From Xanthobacter tagetidis (lineage in GTDB: Bacteria > Pseudomonadota > Alphaproteobacteria > Rhizobiales > Xanthobacteraceae), in assembly GCF_003667445.1 (NCBI RefSeq), contig NZ_RCTF01000007.1, positions 1-64,000 on the forward strand: a DNA stretch of 64,000 nucleotides. Direction: 5' to 3'. Under the pieces are notes generated by a model, which had not been told where the DNA came from, ran no database searches, and saw only the letters and a program-made list of their open reading frames with translations. Each line of letters begins with the position of its first letter. Positions within the stretch are counted from its first letter, which is position 1. This document shows positions 39,875-48,177 of the stretch, piece by piece. The translations under genes were made by a program, and so were the position numbers.

Positions 39875-39993
39875 CCCTCTCCCGCCTGCGGGGGAGGGGT
39901 GGGGAGGGGGCATTCGCCCTCCCCTGAAGAACCCGCAGCTCCCGGCGCCAACCGCGTTCCCCCTCCCTGCCCTCCCCCGCAAGCGGGAGAGGG
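39875..39993. repeat. Large inverted repeat between serC and serA
   Basis: The left arm starts at 39875 (ccctctcccgcctgcgggggag) and the right arm is 39961-39993; they are inverse complements over about 32 bases with one or two differences. This is a REP-like element with the common CTCTCCCGC/GCGGGAGAG ends. It could fold in RNA and separate serC from serA expression. Confidence 0.65.
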
Positions 39994-40063
39994 TTCACGC
40001 CGGTGAAGCCGCGATGATGCGCGCATGCCCGGCCCATACCCTTCGCAATTCCCGGAGCCCCCA

Positions 40064-41650
40064 ATGGCACCCCGCGTTCTCATCTCCGACAAGCTCTCCC
40101 CCGCCGCCATCCAGATCTTCAAGGACCGCGGCGTCGAGGTGGATTTCCAGCCCGACCTCGGCAAGGACAAGGACAAGCTGGCCGAGATCATCGGCAATTA
40201 TGACGGCCTCGCCATCCGCTCGGCCACCAAGGTGACGCCGAAGATCCTGGAGAAGGCGAGCCGCCTCAAGGTGATCGGCCGCGCCGGCATCGGCGTCGAC
40301 AATGTCGACCTGCCGGCCGCCACCGCCAAGGGCGTGATCGTGATGAACACGCCGTTCGGCAATTCCATCACCACCGCCGAGCATGCGATCGCCATGATGT
40401 TCGCGCTCGCCCGCGAGATCCCGGCGGCGGACGTCTCCACCCAGGCCGGCAAGTGGGAGAAGAACCGCTTCATGGGCGTCGAGGTCACCGGCAAGACCCT
40501 CGGCATCATCGGCTGCGGCAATATCGGCTCCATCGTCGCCGAGCGCGGCGTGGGACTGAAGATGAAGGTGATCGCGTTCGATCCCTTCCTCTCGCCCGAG
40601 CGCGCCCTCGACCTCGGCGTCGAGAAGGTGGAGCTGGACGACCTCCTCGCCCGCGCCGACTTCATCACCCTGCACACGCCGCTGACCGAGAAGACCAAGA
40701 ACATCCTTTCGGCCGAGAACATCGCCAAGACCAAGAAGGGCGTGCGCATCATCAACTGCGCCCGCGGCGGCCTGGTGGACGAGGCGGCGCTCGCGGCGGC
40801 GCTGGACAGCAAGCATGTGGCCGGCGCGGCGTTCGACGTGTTCACGGTGGAGCCCGCCGAGACCAACCCGCTGTTCGGCCGCGCCAACGTGGTGTGCACC
40901 CCGCACCTCGGCGCCGCCACCACGGAGGCGCAGGAGAATGTCGCGCTCCAGGTGGCCGAGCAGATGAGCGACTACCTGCTGTCCGGCGCCATCTCCAACG
41001 CGGTGAACTTCCCCTCCATCACCGCGGAAGAGGCGCCGAAGCTGAAGCCGTTCATCGAGCTGGCCGAGAAGCTCGGCTCGTTCGCCGGCCAGCTCACCGA
41101 CACCGACATCAAGACCGTGCGCATCACCTATGAGGGGGCGGTGGCCGACCTCAAGGTGAAGGCGCTCACCTCGGCGGCGGTGGCGGGCCTGCTGCGCCCC
41201 GCGCTGCCGGACGTGAACGTGGTGTCCGCCCCCTCGGTCGCAAAGGAGCGCGGCATCGTCATCGAGGAGATGACCCGCGCCGCAACCGGCGACTATGACA
41301 GCCTCATCACCCTCGCCGTGGTGACGGACAAGTACGAGCGCTCGGTCTCCGGCACGGTGTTCGCCGACGGCCATCCGCGCATCGTCAACATCAAGGGCAT
41401 CAAGGTGGACGCCGAGTTCGCCCCGGCCATGATCTACGTCACCAACGAGGACAAGCCCGGCTTCATCGGCCGCTTCGCGGGCCTTTTGGGCGATGCCGGC
41501 GTGAACATCGCCACCTTCGCCCTCGGCCGCGACCATGCGGGGGGCGATGCCATCGCTCTGGTGGCGGTGGACGGCAAGGTGCCGTCCGACGTGCTCGGCA
41601 AGGTGCTCGGCCTGCCGCACGTGAAGCAGGCCAAGGCGCTGGGCTTCTGA
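40064..41650 (+). CDS. serA: D-3-phosphoglycerate dehydrogenase SerA
   Basis: First committed step of serine synthesis, NAD+-dependent. The ATG at 40064 gives 528 residues and follows cggagccccca; an ATG at 40025 adds 13 residues of no similarity. N-terminal catalytic domain, NAD motif GIIGCGNIGSIVAERG, active-site Arg/Glu/His regions INCARGGLVDEAAL and VCTPHLGAATTEAQ. An intervening ASB domain and a C-terminal ACT domain (AMIYVTNEDKPGFIGRFAGLL) mark the long type I enzyme, often serine-inhibited. It ends in a convergent pair with an EamA transporter. Confidence 0.97.
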   Translation: MAPRVLISDKLSPAAIQIFKDRGVEVDFQPDLGKDKDKLAEIIGNYDGLAIRSATKVTPKILEKASRLKVIGRAGIGVDNVDLPAATAKGVIVMNTPFGNSITTAEHAIAMMFALAREIPAADVSTQAGKWEKNRFMGVEVTGKTLGIIGCGNIGSIVAERGVGLKMKVIAFDPFLSPERALDLGVEKVELDDLLARADFITLHTPLTEKTKNILSAENIAKTKKGVRIINCARGGLVDEAALAAALDSKHVAGAAFDVFTVEPAETNPLFGRANVVCTPHLGAATTEAQENVALQVAEQMSDYLLSGAISNAVNFPSITAEEAPKLKPFIELAEKLGSFAGQLTDTDIKTVRITYEGAVADLKVKALTSAAVAGLLRPALPDVNVVSAPSVAKERGIVIEEMTRAATGDYDSLITLAVVTDKYERSVSGTVFADGHPRIVNIKGIKVDAEFAPAMIYVTNEDKPGFIGRFAGLLGDAGVNIATFALGRDHAGGDAIALVAVDGKVPSDVLGKVLGLPHVKQAKALGF

Positions 41651-41670
41651 GGCGCGGCTCCCGCACCGGC

Positions 41671-41703
41671 GGGCTGACCGGCGGCGATGCCGCCGGTCAG
41701 CCC
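41671..41703. terminator. Perfect hairpin between convergent serA and EamA gene
   Basis: GGGCTGACCGGCGGC-GAT-GCCGCCGGTCAGCCC: a 15-base perfect stem with a 3-base loop, covering the stop of the EamA gene. No U-tract follows on either strand, so it is a likely pause or RNA-stabilising hairpin rather than a classical terminator. Confidence 0.5.
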
Positions 41704-42659
41704 GGGGGCGTGGGCTCGGTGGTGGCCGGCGCTCCGGCGGCGCGTCCGCGGCCGGAGAATGTAGCAAGGCCGATGCCGCCGATCACCAGCACATAGCCGA
41801 CGAGGTGGTACCAGGCGAGGCGCTCGCCCAGGAACACGATGGCGAGCGCGGTGCCGAACACCGGCAGCAGGTGGATGAACGGCGCCGCGCGGTTCGCGCC
41901 CACCATTTCCACCGCCCGGTTGAAGAACATGTAGGCGATGAGCGAGGGCCCAACCGCCACATAGGCCATGGCCGACAGGGTCAGGGTGTCGAACTTCAGA
42001 TACATGCCGAGGTGCATCTCCCACAGCACCGTGGGGATGAGGACCACCGCGCCCATCGCCATGATGACCAGCAGGAACGACAGCGACCCGAGCGGCGGCC
42101 GCTTGCGCAGCATGGCCGCGTAGAAGCCGTAGATGCCGATGGCCAGGAGCAGCCACAGGTCGCCCTCGTTGGGCTTCAGGTGCACAAGCGTGTCGAGGTC
42201 GCCGCGGCTGATGATGAACATCACCCCCACCAGCGACACGCCGATGCCCGCCGTCTGGCCGAGCGAGAGGCGGTCGCGGAACAGCAGGAAGGTCCACACC
42301 GCCACGATCAGCGGCGTGGTGGACTGGACCAGAAGCCCGTTCACCGCCTCGGTGTACTGCAACCCGTAATAGGTCATCGAGTTGTAGCAGGAGATGCCGG
42401 TGGCCGAGAGCAGCAGCAGGCTCTTGATGTGGGTGCGCACCAGCGGCCAGTCACGCATCAGCTGCGACCAGGCGAACGGCAGCAGGATCAGCGTCGCGCC
42501 GGTCCAGCGCACGAAGGCGAGGGTGAGCGGCGGCACGTGCCCCACGATGTAGCGGCCGAGCACCATGTTCACCGCCCAGAGCATCGCCACCAGCACCAGC
42601 AGCAGATAGGGCGCGTTGAAGACGGCGCCGAGCGGACCTGTCGAGCGGGGTGCGGACAT
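41697..42659 (-). CDS. DMT-superfamily transporter (EamA)
   Basis: 320 residues with ten hydrophobic segments in two EamA repeats of five. The ATG at 42659 gives MSAPRSTGPLGAVFNAPYLL; further starts upstream lack similarity. Repeat 1 has AMLWAVNMVLGRYIVGHVPP and LAFVRWTGATLILLP; repeat 2 has ILWEMHLG-like and FNRAVEMVGANRAAPFIHLLP with a typical GERLAWYHLVG end. EamA proteins usually export amino acids or metabolites. No neighbour suggests a substrate. Confidence 0.87.
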   Translation of the reverse strand: MSAPRSTGPLGAVFNAPYLLLVLVAMLWAVNMVLGRYIVGHVPPLTLAFVRWTGATLILLPFAWSQLMRDWPLVRTHIKSLLLLSATGISCYNSMTYYGLQYTEAVNGLLVQSTTPLIVAVWTFLLFRDRLSLGQTAGIGVSLVGVMFIISRGDLDTLVHLKPNEGDLWLLLAIGIYGFYAAMLRKRPPLGSLSFLLVIMAMGAVVLIPTVLWEMHLGMYLKFDTLTLSAMAYVAVGPSLIAYMFFNRAVEMVGANRAAPFIHLLPVFGTALAIVFLGERLAWYHLVGYVLVIGGIGLATFSGRGRAAGAPATTEPTPPG

Positions 42660-42789
42660 GACCTCTTCCGAAGGCGTTGCGGGGCGGGTGAGGAGGGAGG
42701 AGCGGCCGCGGTCCGAGGCAGGCGCCATGCGAACCGCCCGCGCGCCGGGGCGGGCACCGGATGACCGATCCGGCCGCAAGACCGATCAG

Positions 42790-42844
42790 GGCCGGATCGG
42801 TGATCCAGCCCTCAGAACAGCTTGGCCGGATCGGTGATCCAGCC
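42790..42844. repeat. Pair of 21-base direct repeats, likely gene-end debris
   Basis: The same 21 bases occur at 42790-42810 and 42824-42844. Read on the minus strand each encodes GWITDPA; the copy at 42824-42844 continues to KLF and a stop, a common style of bacterial protein C-terminus. This looks like a decayed duplicated gene end. There is no intact gene in the 268-base gap (42660-42927). Confidence 0.45.
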
Positions 42845-42927
42845 TTGTGGGCTCATCTAGCCGGTTTCGCTGCGGTCCTGAAATGCATTCTCGTTGGGGC
42901 TCGATCAGCAACCTTGATGGGGGCGCA

Positions 42928-43515
42928 TCACTGGCCGAAGAGCTGGCGCAGCGGCGCGCCGGCCGCCCCGTCCTGCAGCAGGAGGTAGCTGGTGGGATTG
43001 TCCGGGCACAGGCCGCCGCCGCATTCCAGCACCGTGGAGGCGCCGTTGGCGAAGGCGAGCAGCAGGCCGAGCGCCACCATGATGCCGCCCAGCGCGCCGA
43101 TCCGCGCCGGCGGCTTGAGCCCGTCCGCGAACTGGCGGTCGAACAGCAGCATCGCCGCGGTGCCGGCGACGCAGACCATGAAGACGATGAACGCCCAGGC
43201 ATAGAAGTGCAGGCCGAAGAAGGCGTCGCCATAGGCGCCCTCGCCCGGCACGATGTGCAGCAGCGTCTGGCGCAGCGAGACCGCCGCCCCGGCGAGCGAC
43301 GAGATCAGCATCACCGCATAATGCGACGGGCGCGGGCCGAACTTCACGTTCAGCGCGAGGCCCATGGCAACGCCGAGGAAGCCGGCGCGCTGGAGGATGC
43401 AGAGCGGGCAGGGCAGGTCGCCGAACAGAAGCTGGTCGGCGAACGCGACGATCAGCACGACGCACACCGCCGCGAGGCCGAGGGCGTTGAGGGTGCGGGA
43501 GAGGTCCGGGCTCAT
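42928..43515 (-). CDS. DsbB-like disulfide-bond formation protein B
   Basis: 195 residues, four or five membrane helices. The DsbB-type redox motif CPLC is in GDLPCPLCILQRAGFLG on the first loop. A second pair, ECGGGLCPDNP, sits on a late periplasmic loop near residues 165-175 and replaces the usual C-x-x-x-x-C arrangement between helices 3 and 4. It would reoxidise a DsbA-like thioredoxin by ubiquinone. No dsbA is in the window. It is co-transcribed with the small membrane protein that precedes it (7-base gap). Confidence 0.8.
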   Translation of the reverse strand: MSPDLSRTLNALGLAAVCVVLIVAFADQLLFGDLPCPLCILQRAGFLGVAMGLALNVKFGPRPSHYAVMLISSLAGAAVSLRQTLLHIVPGEGAYGDAFFGLHFYAWAFIVFMVCVAGTAAMLLFDRQFADGLKPPARIGALGGIMVALGLLLAFANGASTVLECGGGLCPDNPTSYLLLQDGAAGAPLRQLFGQ

Positions 43516-43522
43516 GGTCCCC

Positions 43523-43678
43523 TCACAGCGCGATGTTGAGCGGGTCGGTGGCGTGCAGCTTGAACAGCACGAGCATCGCCGCCATGGACACGAACCACAA
43601 GGCGAGCGCGAGGGTGCGCGATCCCGCCAGCGTCGCCACGAAGGCGAGGAAGACCCCGAAGAAGGGGATGGACATCAT
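43523..43678 (-). CDS. Small two-helix membrane protein, DUF5993-like
   Basis: 51 residues beginning MMSIPFFGVFLAFVATLAG and ending KLHATDPLNIAL. It has two hydrophobic helices (residues 3-20 and 26-42) joined by GSRTLALALW. The C-terminal H-x-T-D-x-L-N-I segment resembles small DUF5993-type proteins encoded next to DsbB-like genes. The spacing of 7 bases to the DsbB-like gene indicates one message; a membrane-chaperone or accessory role is an inference. Confidence 0.72.
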   Translation of the reverse strand: MMSIPFFGVFLAFVATLAGSRTLALALWFVSMAAMLVLFKLHATDPLNIAL

Positions 43679-43797
43679 GGGTGTCGCCTCCAGGGCGCGT
43701 GCCGCGCCCGTGTTCTTGGGAGGGGCCCGGCGGGCCGCCTCCTTGAACCGCACCCTAGTTTGATTTGCCCCGTTTGCGAACGCCCGGCGTGGCCGGT

Positions 43798-44679
43798 TCA
43801 GCCGGCGGCGCGGAATGCCACGCCGTTGCCCGAAGGATCGGCGGTGACGATGCCGCCGTCCTGCCGCGCGAATGGCCAGCCGGCGGCGGCGAGGCGCCCG
43901 GCGAGCGCGGCGACGCCATCGCCGGGCAGGCGCACCTCGAAATGGTCGAGCCCGGTTGAACCCTTGGGCGGCGGCGCGCCGCCGGCGGAATGCCAGACGT
44001 TGAGCCCGAGGTGATGGTGGTAGCCGCCCGCGCTCACGAACAGCGCGCCGGGATAGGCCGCCATCACGGTGAAGCCCACGAGGTCCACCCAGAAGCGCCG
44101 GGCGGCATCGAGGTCGGATACCTTGAGGTGCACATGCCCCATGTCGGTCCCGGCGGGGGCCGGTCCGCCCTCTTCGGTCGCCTCCCCGGAGAGCGCCGCG
44201 AGATTGAGCGGCAGCGTTTCCATGGCGATGGTGCCGTCCTCGGTGGCGGGCCAGGCTTCGCGCGGGCGGTCGCGATAGATCTCGACGCCGTTGCCGTCCG
44301 GATCGTCGAGATAGAGCGCCTCGCTGACCAGATGGTCCGACGCGCCGAGGCGCAGGCCGAGCCGGCGCGCCGCGAGCAGCCGCGCCGCCAGCGCGGCCCG
44401 GTCGGGCACGCGCACCGCGAGGTGGAACAGGCCCGGCGCGCGGGCGGGCGGCAGCGGCGCCGCCGCATCGCGCACGACCTCCACCAGCGGCCGTCCGCCG
44501 GCGCCGAGCACCACGCCGCCCTCCGCGCGCGCCAGAACGTCGAGGCCGACGGCCGCGCGGTAGAACGGCACGAGCGCATCGGGATCGCGGCTCCTGAGCG
44601 TCACCGGCCCCAGAGCAAGGCCGTCGGGCAGGAGGGCAGGCGCGTCGCCGGGATGGGCGTCAGGACGAAGGTCGGGCAT
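43798..44679 (-). CDS. VOC-family protein with two glyoxalase-type domains
   Basis: 293 residues, two fused VOC units, resembling catechol-2,3-dioxygenase-like CatE. N-unit: LGPVTLRSRDPDALVPFYRAAVGLD and LFHLAVRVPDRAAL with YLDDPDGNGVEIYRDRP; C-unit: GHVHLKVSDLDAARRFWVDLVGF, GYHHHLGLNVW and GIVTADPSGNGVAFR. Likely metal ligands are the His of LFHLAV, the Glu of VEIYRD and the His of GHVHL and YHHH. Substrate unknown. Transcribed in the same direction as the DsbB-like pair after a 119-base gap. Confidence 0.85.
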   Translation of the reverse strand: MPDLRPDAHPGDAPALLPDGLALGPVTLRSRDPDALVPFYRAAVGLDVLARAEGGVVLGAGGRPLVEVVRDAAAPLPPARAPGLFHLAVRVPDRAALAARLLAARRLGLRLGASDHLVSEALYLDDPDGNGVEIYRDRPREAWPATEDGTIAMETLPLNLAALSGEATEEGGPAPAGTDMGHVHLKVSDLDAARRFWVDLVGFTVMAAYPGALFVSAGGYHHHLGLNVWHSAGGAPPPKGSTGLDHFEVRLPGDGVAALAGRLAAAGWPFARQDGGIVTADPSGNGVAFRAAG

Positions 44680-44872
44680 GGGTCATCTCCGATCGCCCGC
44701 TAGGCTCAGGAAAGAGATCGCGCTGTCCGTCCGGCTTGCGATGCAGGCGGAATGGCGCGGGCGCGAAAGCGGGCGTTTCCGGAAATATGGCGCCACCCGA
44801 CCCAAAATGCGATTGCACTAATGCAAGCAGGCCGTGGCGACGCGAGCCGGCGCCGGAGCGGGCGGCGATGGC

Positions 44873-45493
44873 TCAGGAGCGGAGCAGCGCGTCGATCGCC
44901 GCAGCAAAGCCCTTGAGGGAGAAGGGCAGCGCCATCTCGCGCTCGGCGGCATCGCGATATTTCAGGGCCGGCGGCTCGCTCTGGGCCTTGAGCCTGGCGA
45001 GAGCCGGATCGGCCAGAACCACGTCGGCGAAGCAGCCGCCCGGGGCGCAGCGGCGGAAGGCGAGGTCGGCGAGCCCGTCGCCCGAGGCGGCGGCGGCCTT
45101 CACCCCGCCCTCCATGGTCACGTTGACGGGCAGCTGCACCACCATGCGCAGCGGCGCGCCTTTCCCGTCCCGGCCGAAGGCGATCAGGGCGACGGGGGCC
45201 GACTGGCCCTGCACCAGCAGGCGCTGGCTCAGCTCGCAGCGGCGCGCGGCGCCATTGGGCCAGCAGCGCAGCACCCAGTCGCCATAGGTCTCGGCGGTGG
45301 AATCGGGGCCAGAAGCCGCGGGGGCGGGCGCCGCGGCCGGGGCCGCGGGCTTGGCCGGCTCCGGCTTCGGCTTTGCGGGCGGCGGCGTCTGGGCCGCGGC
45401 GCCCGATGCGGCGAGTGCCGCGAGGATCACCGCGAGGCCGGCGCCGCGCGCCGCGCGCCGGTATGAGTCCCGTCGTCCCGAATGATGTCCCAC
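44873..45493 (-). CDS. Exported IalB-family (invasion-associated locus B) protein
   Basis: 206 residues from the GTG at 45493; the frame is open further upstream but would place extra sequence before the signal peptide. Signal region: ARGAGLAVILAALAASGAAAQ, then a Pro/Lys/Ala-rich linker of about 35 residues and the IalB domain: YGDWVLRCWPNGAARRCELS, LLVQGQSAPVALIAFGRD and FRRCAPGGCFADVVL with two Cys pairs. Periplasmic proteins of this family occur widely in Hyphomicrobiales; only the Bartonella member is linked to erythrocyte invasion. The role here is unknown. Confidence 0.82.
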   Translation of the reverse strand: MGHHSGRRDSYRRAARGAGLAVILAALAASGAAAQTPPPAKPKPEPAKPAAPAAAPAPAASGPDSTAETYGDWVLRCWPNGAARRCELSQRLLVQGQSAPVALIAFGRDGKGAPLRMVVQLPVNVTMEGGVKAAAASGDGLADLAFRRCAPGGCFADVVLADPALARLKAQSEPPALKYRDAAEREMALPFSLKGFAAAIDALLRS

Positions 45494-45617
45494 GCCGAAG
45501 CCCCCGTTGCGCGCGTCGTCCGCGGGGCAATCTAGAGCGCGGTGGGGGCAAATTGAACCCACCCGCAGGGCGGGCCCCGGTCCATTTTTGGGCCGCGCCG
45601 GCCGTGGCCGCCGGCGA

Positions 45618-47591
45618 TCAGGCGGCCTTCTGCGCCTCGCGGTCCACGATGGAGACAATGTCCGCCATGATGCGGTTCAGCTCGAAATTCTTCGGCGTAT
45701 AGACCGCTGCCACGCCGAACCCCTTGAGCTGCGCCTCGTCCTCCGGCGGGATGATGCCGCCCACCACCACAGGCACGTCCGAGAGGCCCTCGGCGCGCAG
45801 GCGCTCCATCACGTCGCGCACCAGCGGCACGTGGGAGCCGGAGAGGATGGAGAGGCCGATGACGTGGACGCTCTCCTCCAGCGCCGCGTTGACGATCTCG
45901 GCCGGGGTCAGGCGGATGCCCTCATAGACCACCTCCATGCCGCAGTCGCGGGCGCGCACGGCGATCTGCTCGGCGCCGTTGGAATGGCCGTCGAGGCCCG
46001 GCTTGCCCACCAGGAACTTGATGCGCCGGCCGAGCTTGGCCGAGACCGCGTCCACGCTCTCGCGCACCGCGTCGAGCCCCTGGGTGTCGGCGCGCGCCGC
46101 GCGGCCGACGCCGGTGGGGGCGCGGTATTCGCCGAACACCTCGCGCAGGCAGCCGCCCCACTCGCCCGTGGTCACGCCCACCTTGGCGCACGCGATGGAC
46201 GGTTCCATCACGTTGCGCCCCTCCTGGGCCGCGCTCTTCAGCGCCGTCAGCGCCGTCGCGACCGCCTTGGCATCGCGCGCCTCGCGCCACGCCTGGAGCC
46301 GCGCGATCTGCTCGGCCTCCACGCCCTCCGGCACGGTGAGGATGGCGCCCTCGCCGGTGGTGAGCGGGGAGGGCTCGGTCTCGGTCCAGCGGTTGACGCC
46401 CACCACCACCTGCTCGCCGCGCTCGATGGCCTCCAGGCGCCGCGTGTTGCTCTCCACCAGCGCCTGCTTCATGTAGGAATTCTCGATCGCCGCCACCGCG
46501 CCGCCCATGCCGTCGATGCGGGCGAGCTCGGCGCGGGCCTCCTCCTTCAGCTCCTCCACCTTCCTGGCGATCTCGGTGGAGCCGTCGAAGATGTCGCCGT
46601 AGTCGAGCAGGTCGGTCTCGTAGGCCACCACCTGCTGCATGCGCAGCGACCATTGCTGGTCGAACGAGCGCGGCAGGCCCAGCGCCTCGTTCCAGGCGGG
46701 GAGCTGCACGGCGCGGGCGCGCGCCTTCTTGGAGAGGGTGACGGCCAGCATCTCCAGGAGGATGCGGTAGACGTTGTTCTCGGGCTGCTGCTCGGTGAGG
46801 CCCAGCGAGTTCACCTGCACGCCGTAGCGGAACAGCTTCTGCTTGGCGTCGGTGATTCCGTAGCGGTTGACGCAGATCTCGTCCCAGAGGTCCACGAACG
46901 CGCGCATCTTGCACATCTCGGTGATGAACCGCATGCCCGCGTTCACGAAGAAGGAGATGCGCCCCACCACCTCGCCGAACACCGGGCCCTCGGCCTCGCC
47001 GGACTTCTTCACCGTGTCGAGGATGGCGATGGCGTTGGCCAGCGCGAAGGCCAGCTCCTGCACCGGCGTCGCCCCGGCTTCCTGCAAATGGTAGGAGCAC
47101 ACGTTCATCGGATTCCACTTCGGCAGATGCTCGGTGGTGAAGATGATGGTGTCCTTGGTGAGCCGCATGGAGGGCGCGGGCGGGAAGACATAGGTGCCGC
47201 GCGAGAGATATTCCTTGATGATGTCGTTCTGCGTCGTGCCCTGGAGCCGGGTCCGGTCCGCGCCCTGCTCGTCGGCCGTGGCGATGTAGAGCGAGAGCAG
47301 CCACGCCGCGCAGGCGTTGATGGTCATCGAGGTGTTCATCTCGGCGAGCGGGATGCCCTCGAACAATGTGCGCATGTCGCCGAGATGGGAGATCGGAACG
47401 CCCACCTTGCCCACTTCGCCGCGGGCGAGCGGGTGGTCACTGTCATAGCCGGTCTGGGTCGGCAGGTCGAAGGCGACGGAGAGGCCGGTCTGGCCCTTGG
47501 CGAGGTTGGAGCGATAGAGCTTGTTGGAATCCGCCGCCGTCGAATGCCCGGCATAGGTGCGGAAGAGCCAAGGTTTATCGCGGCCCGCCAT
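45618..47591 (-). CDS. ecm: Ethylmalonyl-CoA mutase (coenzyme-B12 dependent)
   Basis: 657 residues, single-chain, containing both the catalytic barrel and the cobalamin-binding domain. N-terminal: RTYAGHSTAADSNKLYRSNL and LSVAFDLPTQTGYDSDHPLARGEVG with GVPISHLGDM; C-terminal B12 motif GKPGLDGHSNGAEQIAVRARD (DxHxxG with the cobalt-ligand His) and GLSILSGSHVPLV, about residues 525-600. It is closer in length and order to Ecm (MeaA of Methylobacterium) than to two-subunit methylmalonyl-CoA mutase. It lies 0.6 kb from ccr on the opposite strand; together they run the core of the ethylmalonyl-CoA pathway for C2 assimilation. Confidence 0.92.
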   Translation of the reverse strand: MAGRDKPWLFRTYAGHSTAADSNKLYRSNLAKGQTGLSVAFDLPTQTGYDSDHPLARGEVGKVGVPISHLGDMRTLFEGIPLAEMNTSMTINACAAWLLSLYIATADEQGADRTRLQGTTQNDIIKEYLSRGTYVFPPAPSMRLTKDTIIFTTEHLPKWNPMNVCSYHLQEAGATPVQELAFALANAIAILDTVKKSGEAEGPVFGEVVGRISFFVNAGMRFITEMCKMRAFVDLWDEICVNRYGITDAKQKLFRYGVQVNSLGLTEQQPENNVYRILLEMLAVTLSKKARARAVQLPAWNEALGLPRSFDQQWSLRMQQVVAYETDLLDYGDIFDGSTEIARKVEELKEEARAELARIDGMGGAVAAIENSYMKQALVESNTRRLEAIERGEQVVVGVNRWTETEPSPLTTGEGAILTVPEGVEAEQIARLQAWREARDAKAVATALTALKSAAQEGRNVMEPSIACAKVGVTTGEWGGCLREVFGEYRAPTGVGRAARADTQGLDAVRESVDAVSAKLGRRIKFLVGKPGLDGHSNGAEQIAVRARDCGMEVVYEGIRLTPAEIVNAALEESVHVIGLSILSGSHVPLVRDVMERLRAEGLSDVPVVVGGIIPPEDEAQLKGFGVAAVYTPKNFELNRIMADIVSIVDREAQKAA

Positions 47592-47714
47592 ACTCGTTCC
47601 CCGTGTTCAGAACCATCCTGACGGGAATTGTGCGTCGCAATGCGCGCGCCGTCGATGGAAATCTCGCGCCCGGCGTTCCGGGGCGGGCCGCAGCGGCCCG
47701 CCCGGATGCGCGCT

Positions 47715-47951
47715 CTACCGCTTCACCAGCGAGATCACGAACAGCAGGATCACCGCGCCGATGGTGGCCGAGACGATCTGGCCGATGAGGCCGCCCACCA
47801 GGAACACGTTGCCGAACAGAAAGCCGCCGATGAGGGCGCCGACGATGCCCACGGCGATGTTGCCGATCAGCCCGAAGCCGTAGCCCCGGAACAGCTGGCC
47901 TGCGAGAAAGCCGGCGATGGCGCCGACGATGATCATCCACAGAATACCCAT
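47715..47951 (-). CDS. GlsB/YeaQ/YmgE-family small membrane protein
   Basis: 78 residues from the ATG at 47951, preceded by gagagggagaagaac. Three glycine-rich membrane helices: MGILWMIIVGAIAGFLAGQ, IGNIAVGIVGALIGGFLFG and VSATIGAVILLFVISLVKR. These proteins are induced under general stress in several proteobacteria, with unclear function. It sits between ecm and ccr, transcribed toward ecm and divergent from ccr. Confidence 0.88.
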   Translation of the reverse strand: MGILWMIIVGAIAGFLAGQLFRGYGFGLIGNIAVGIVGALIGGFLFGNVFLVGGLIGQIVSATIGAVILLFVISLVKR

Positions 47952-48177
47952 GTTCTTCTCCCTCTCCACCGCCGATCCGGAGCAGCGCGCGGCCCCGCGG
48001 CCGCCTCCACCTTAGCTGCCGCGGCGGCGTGCGGAAATGGGAACGCGAGCGCGGCCCTATGGTTCACTGCAGCACCCCGAAAGTGGGCTATCGACCTGGA
48101 ATTATTCTCTGCTACGCTGCACTGCGATATGACATCCAACGTGACCGAACGGTCCGCCAGCGAGAGGACGCGACGCC

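Noticed and set aside
48000..48177. A PhaR/PccR-type operator upstream of ccr
   Set aside because: CTGC-rich stretches occur (ctgctacgctgcactgcg) but do not form the CTGC-N-GCAG inverted pair convincingly.
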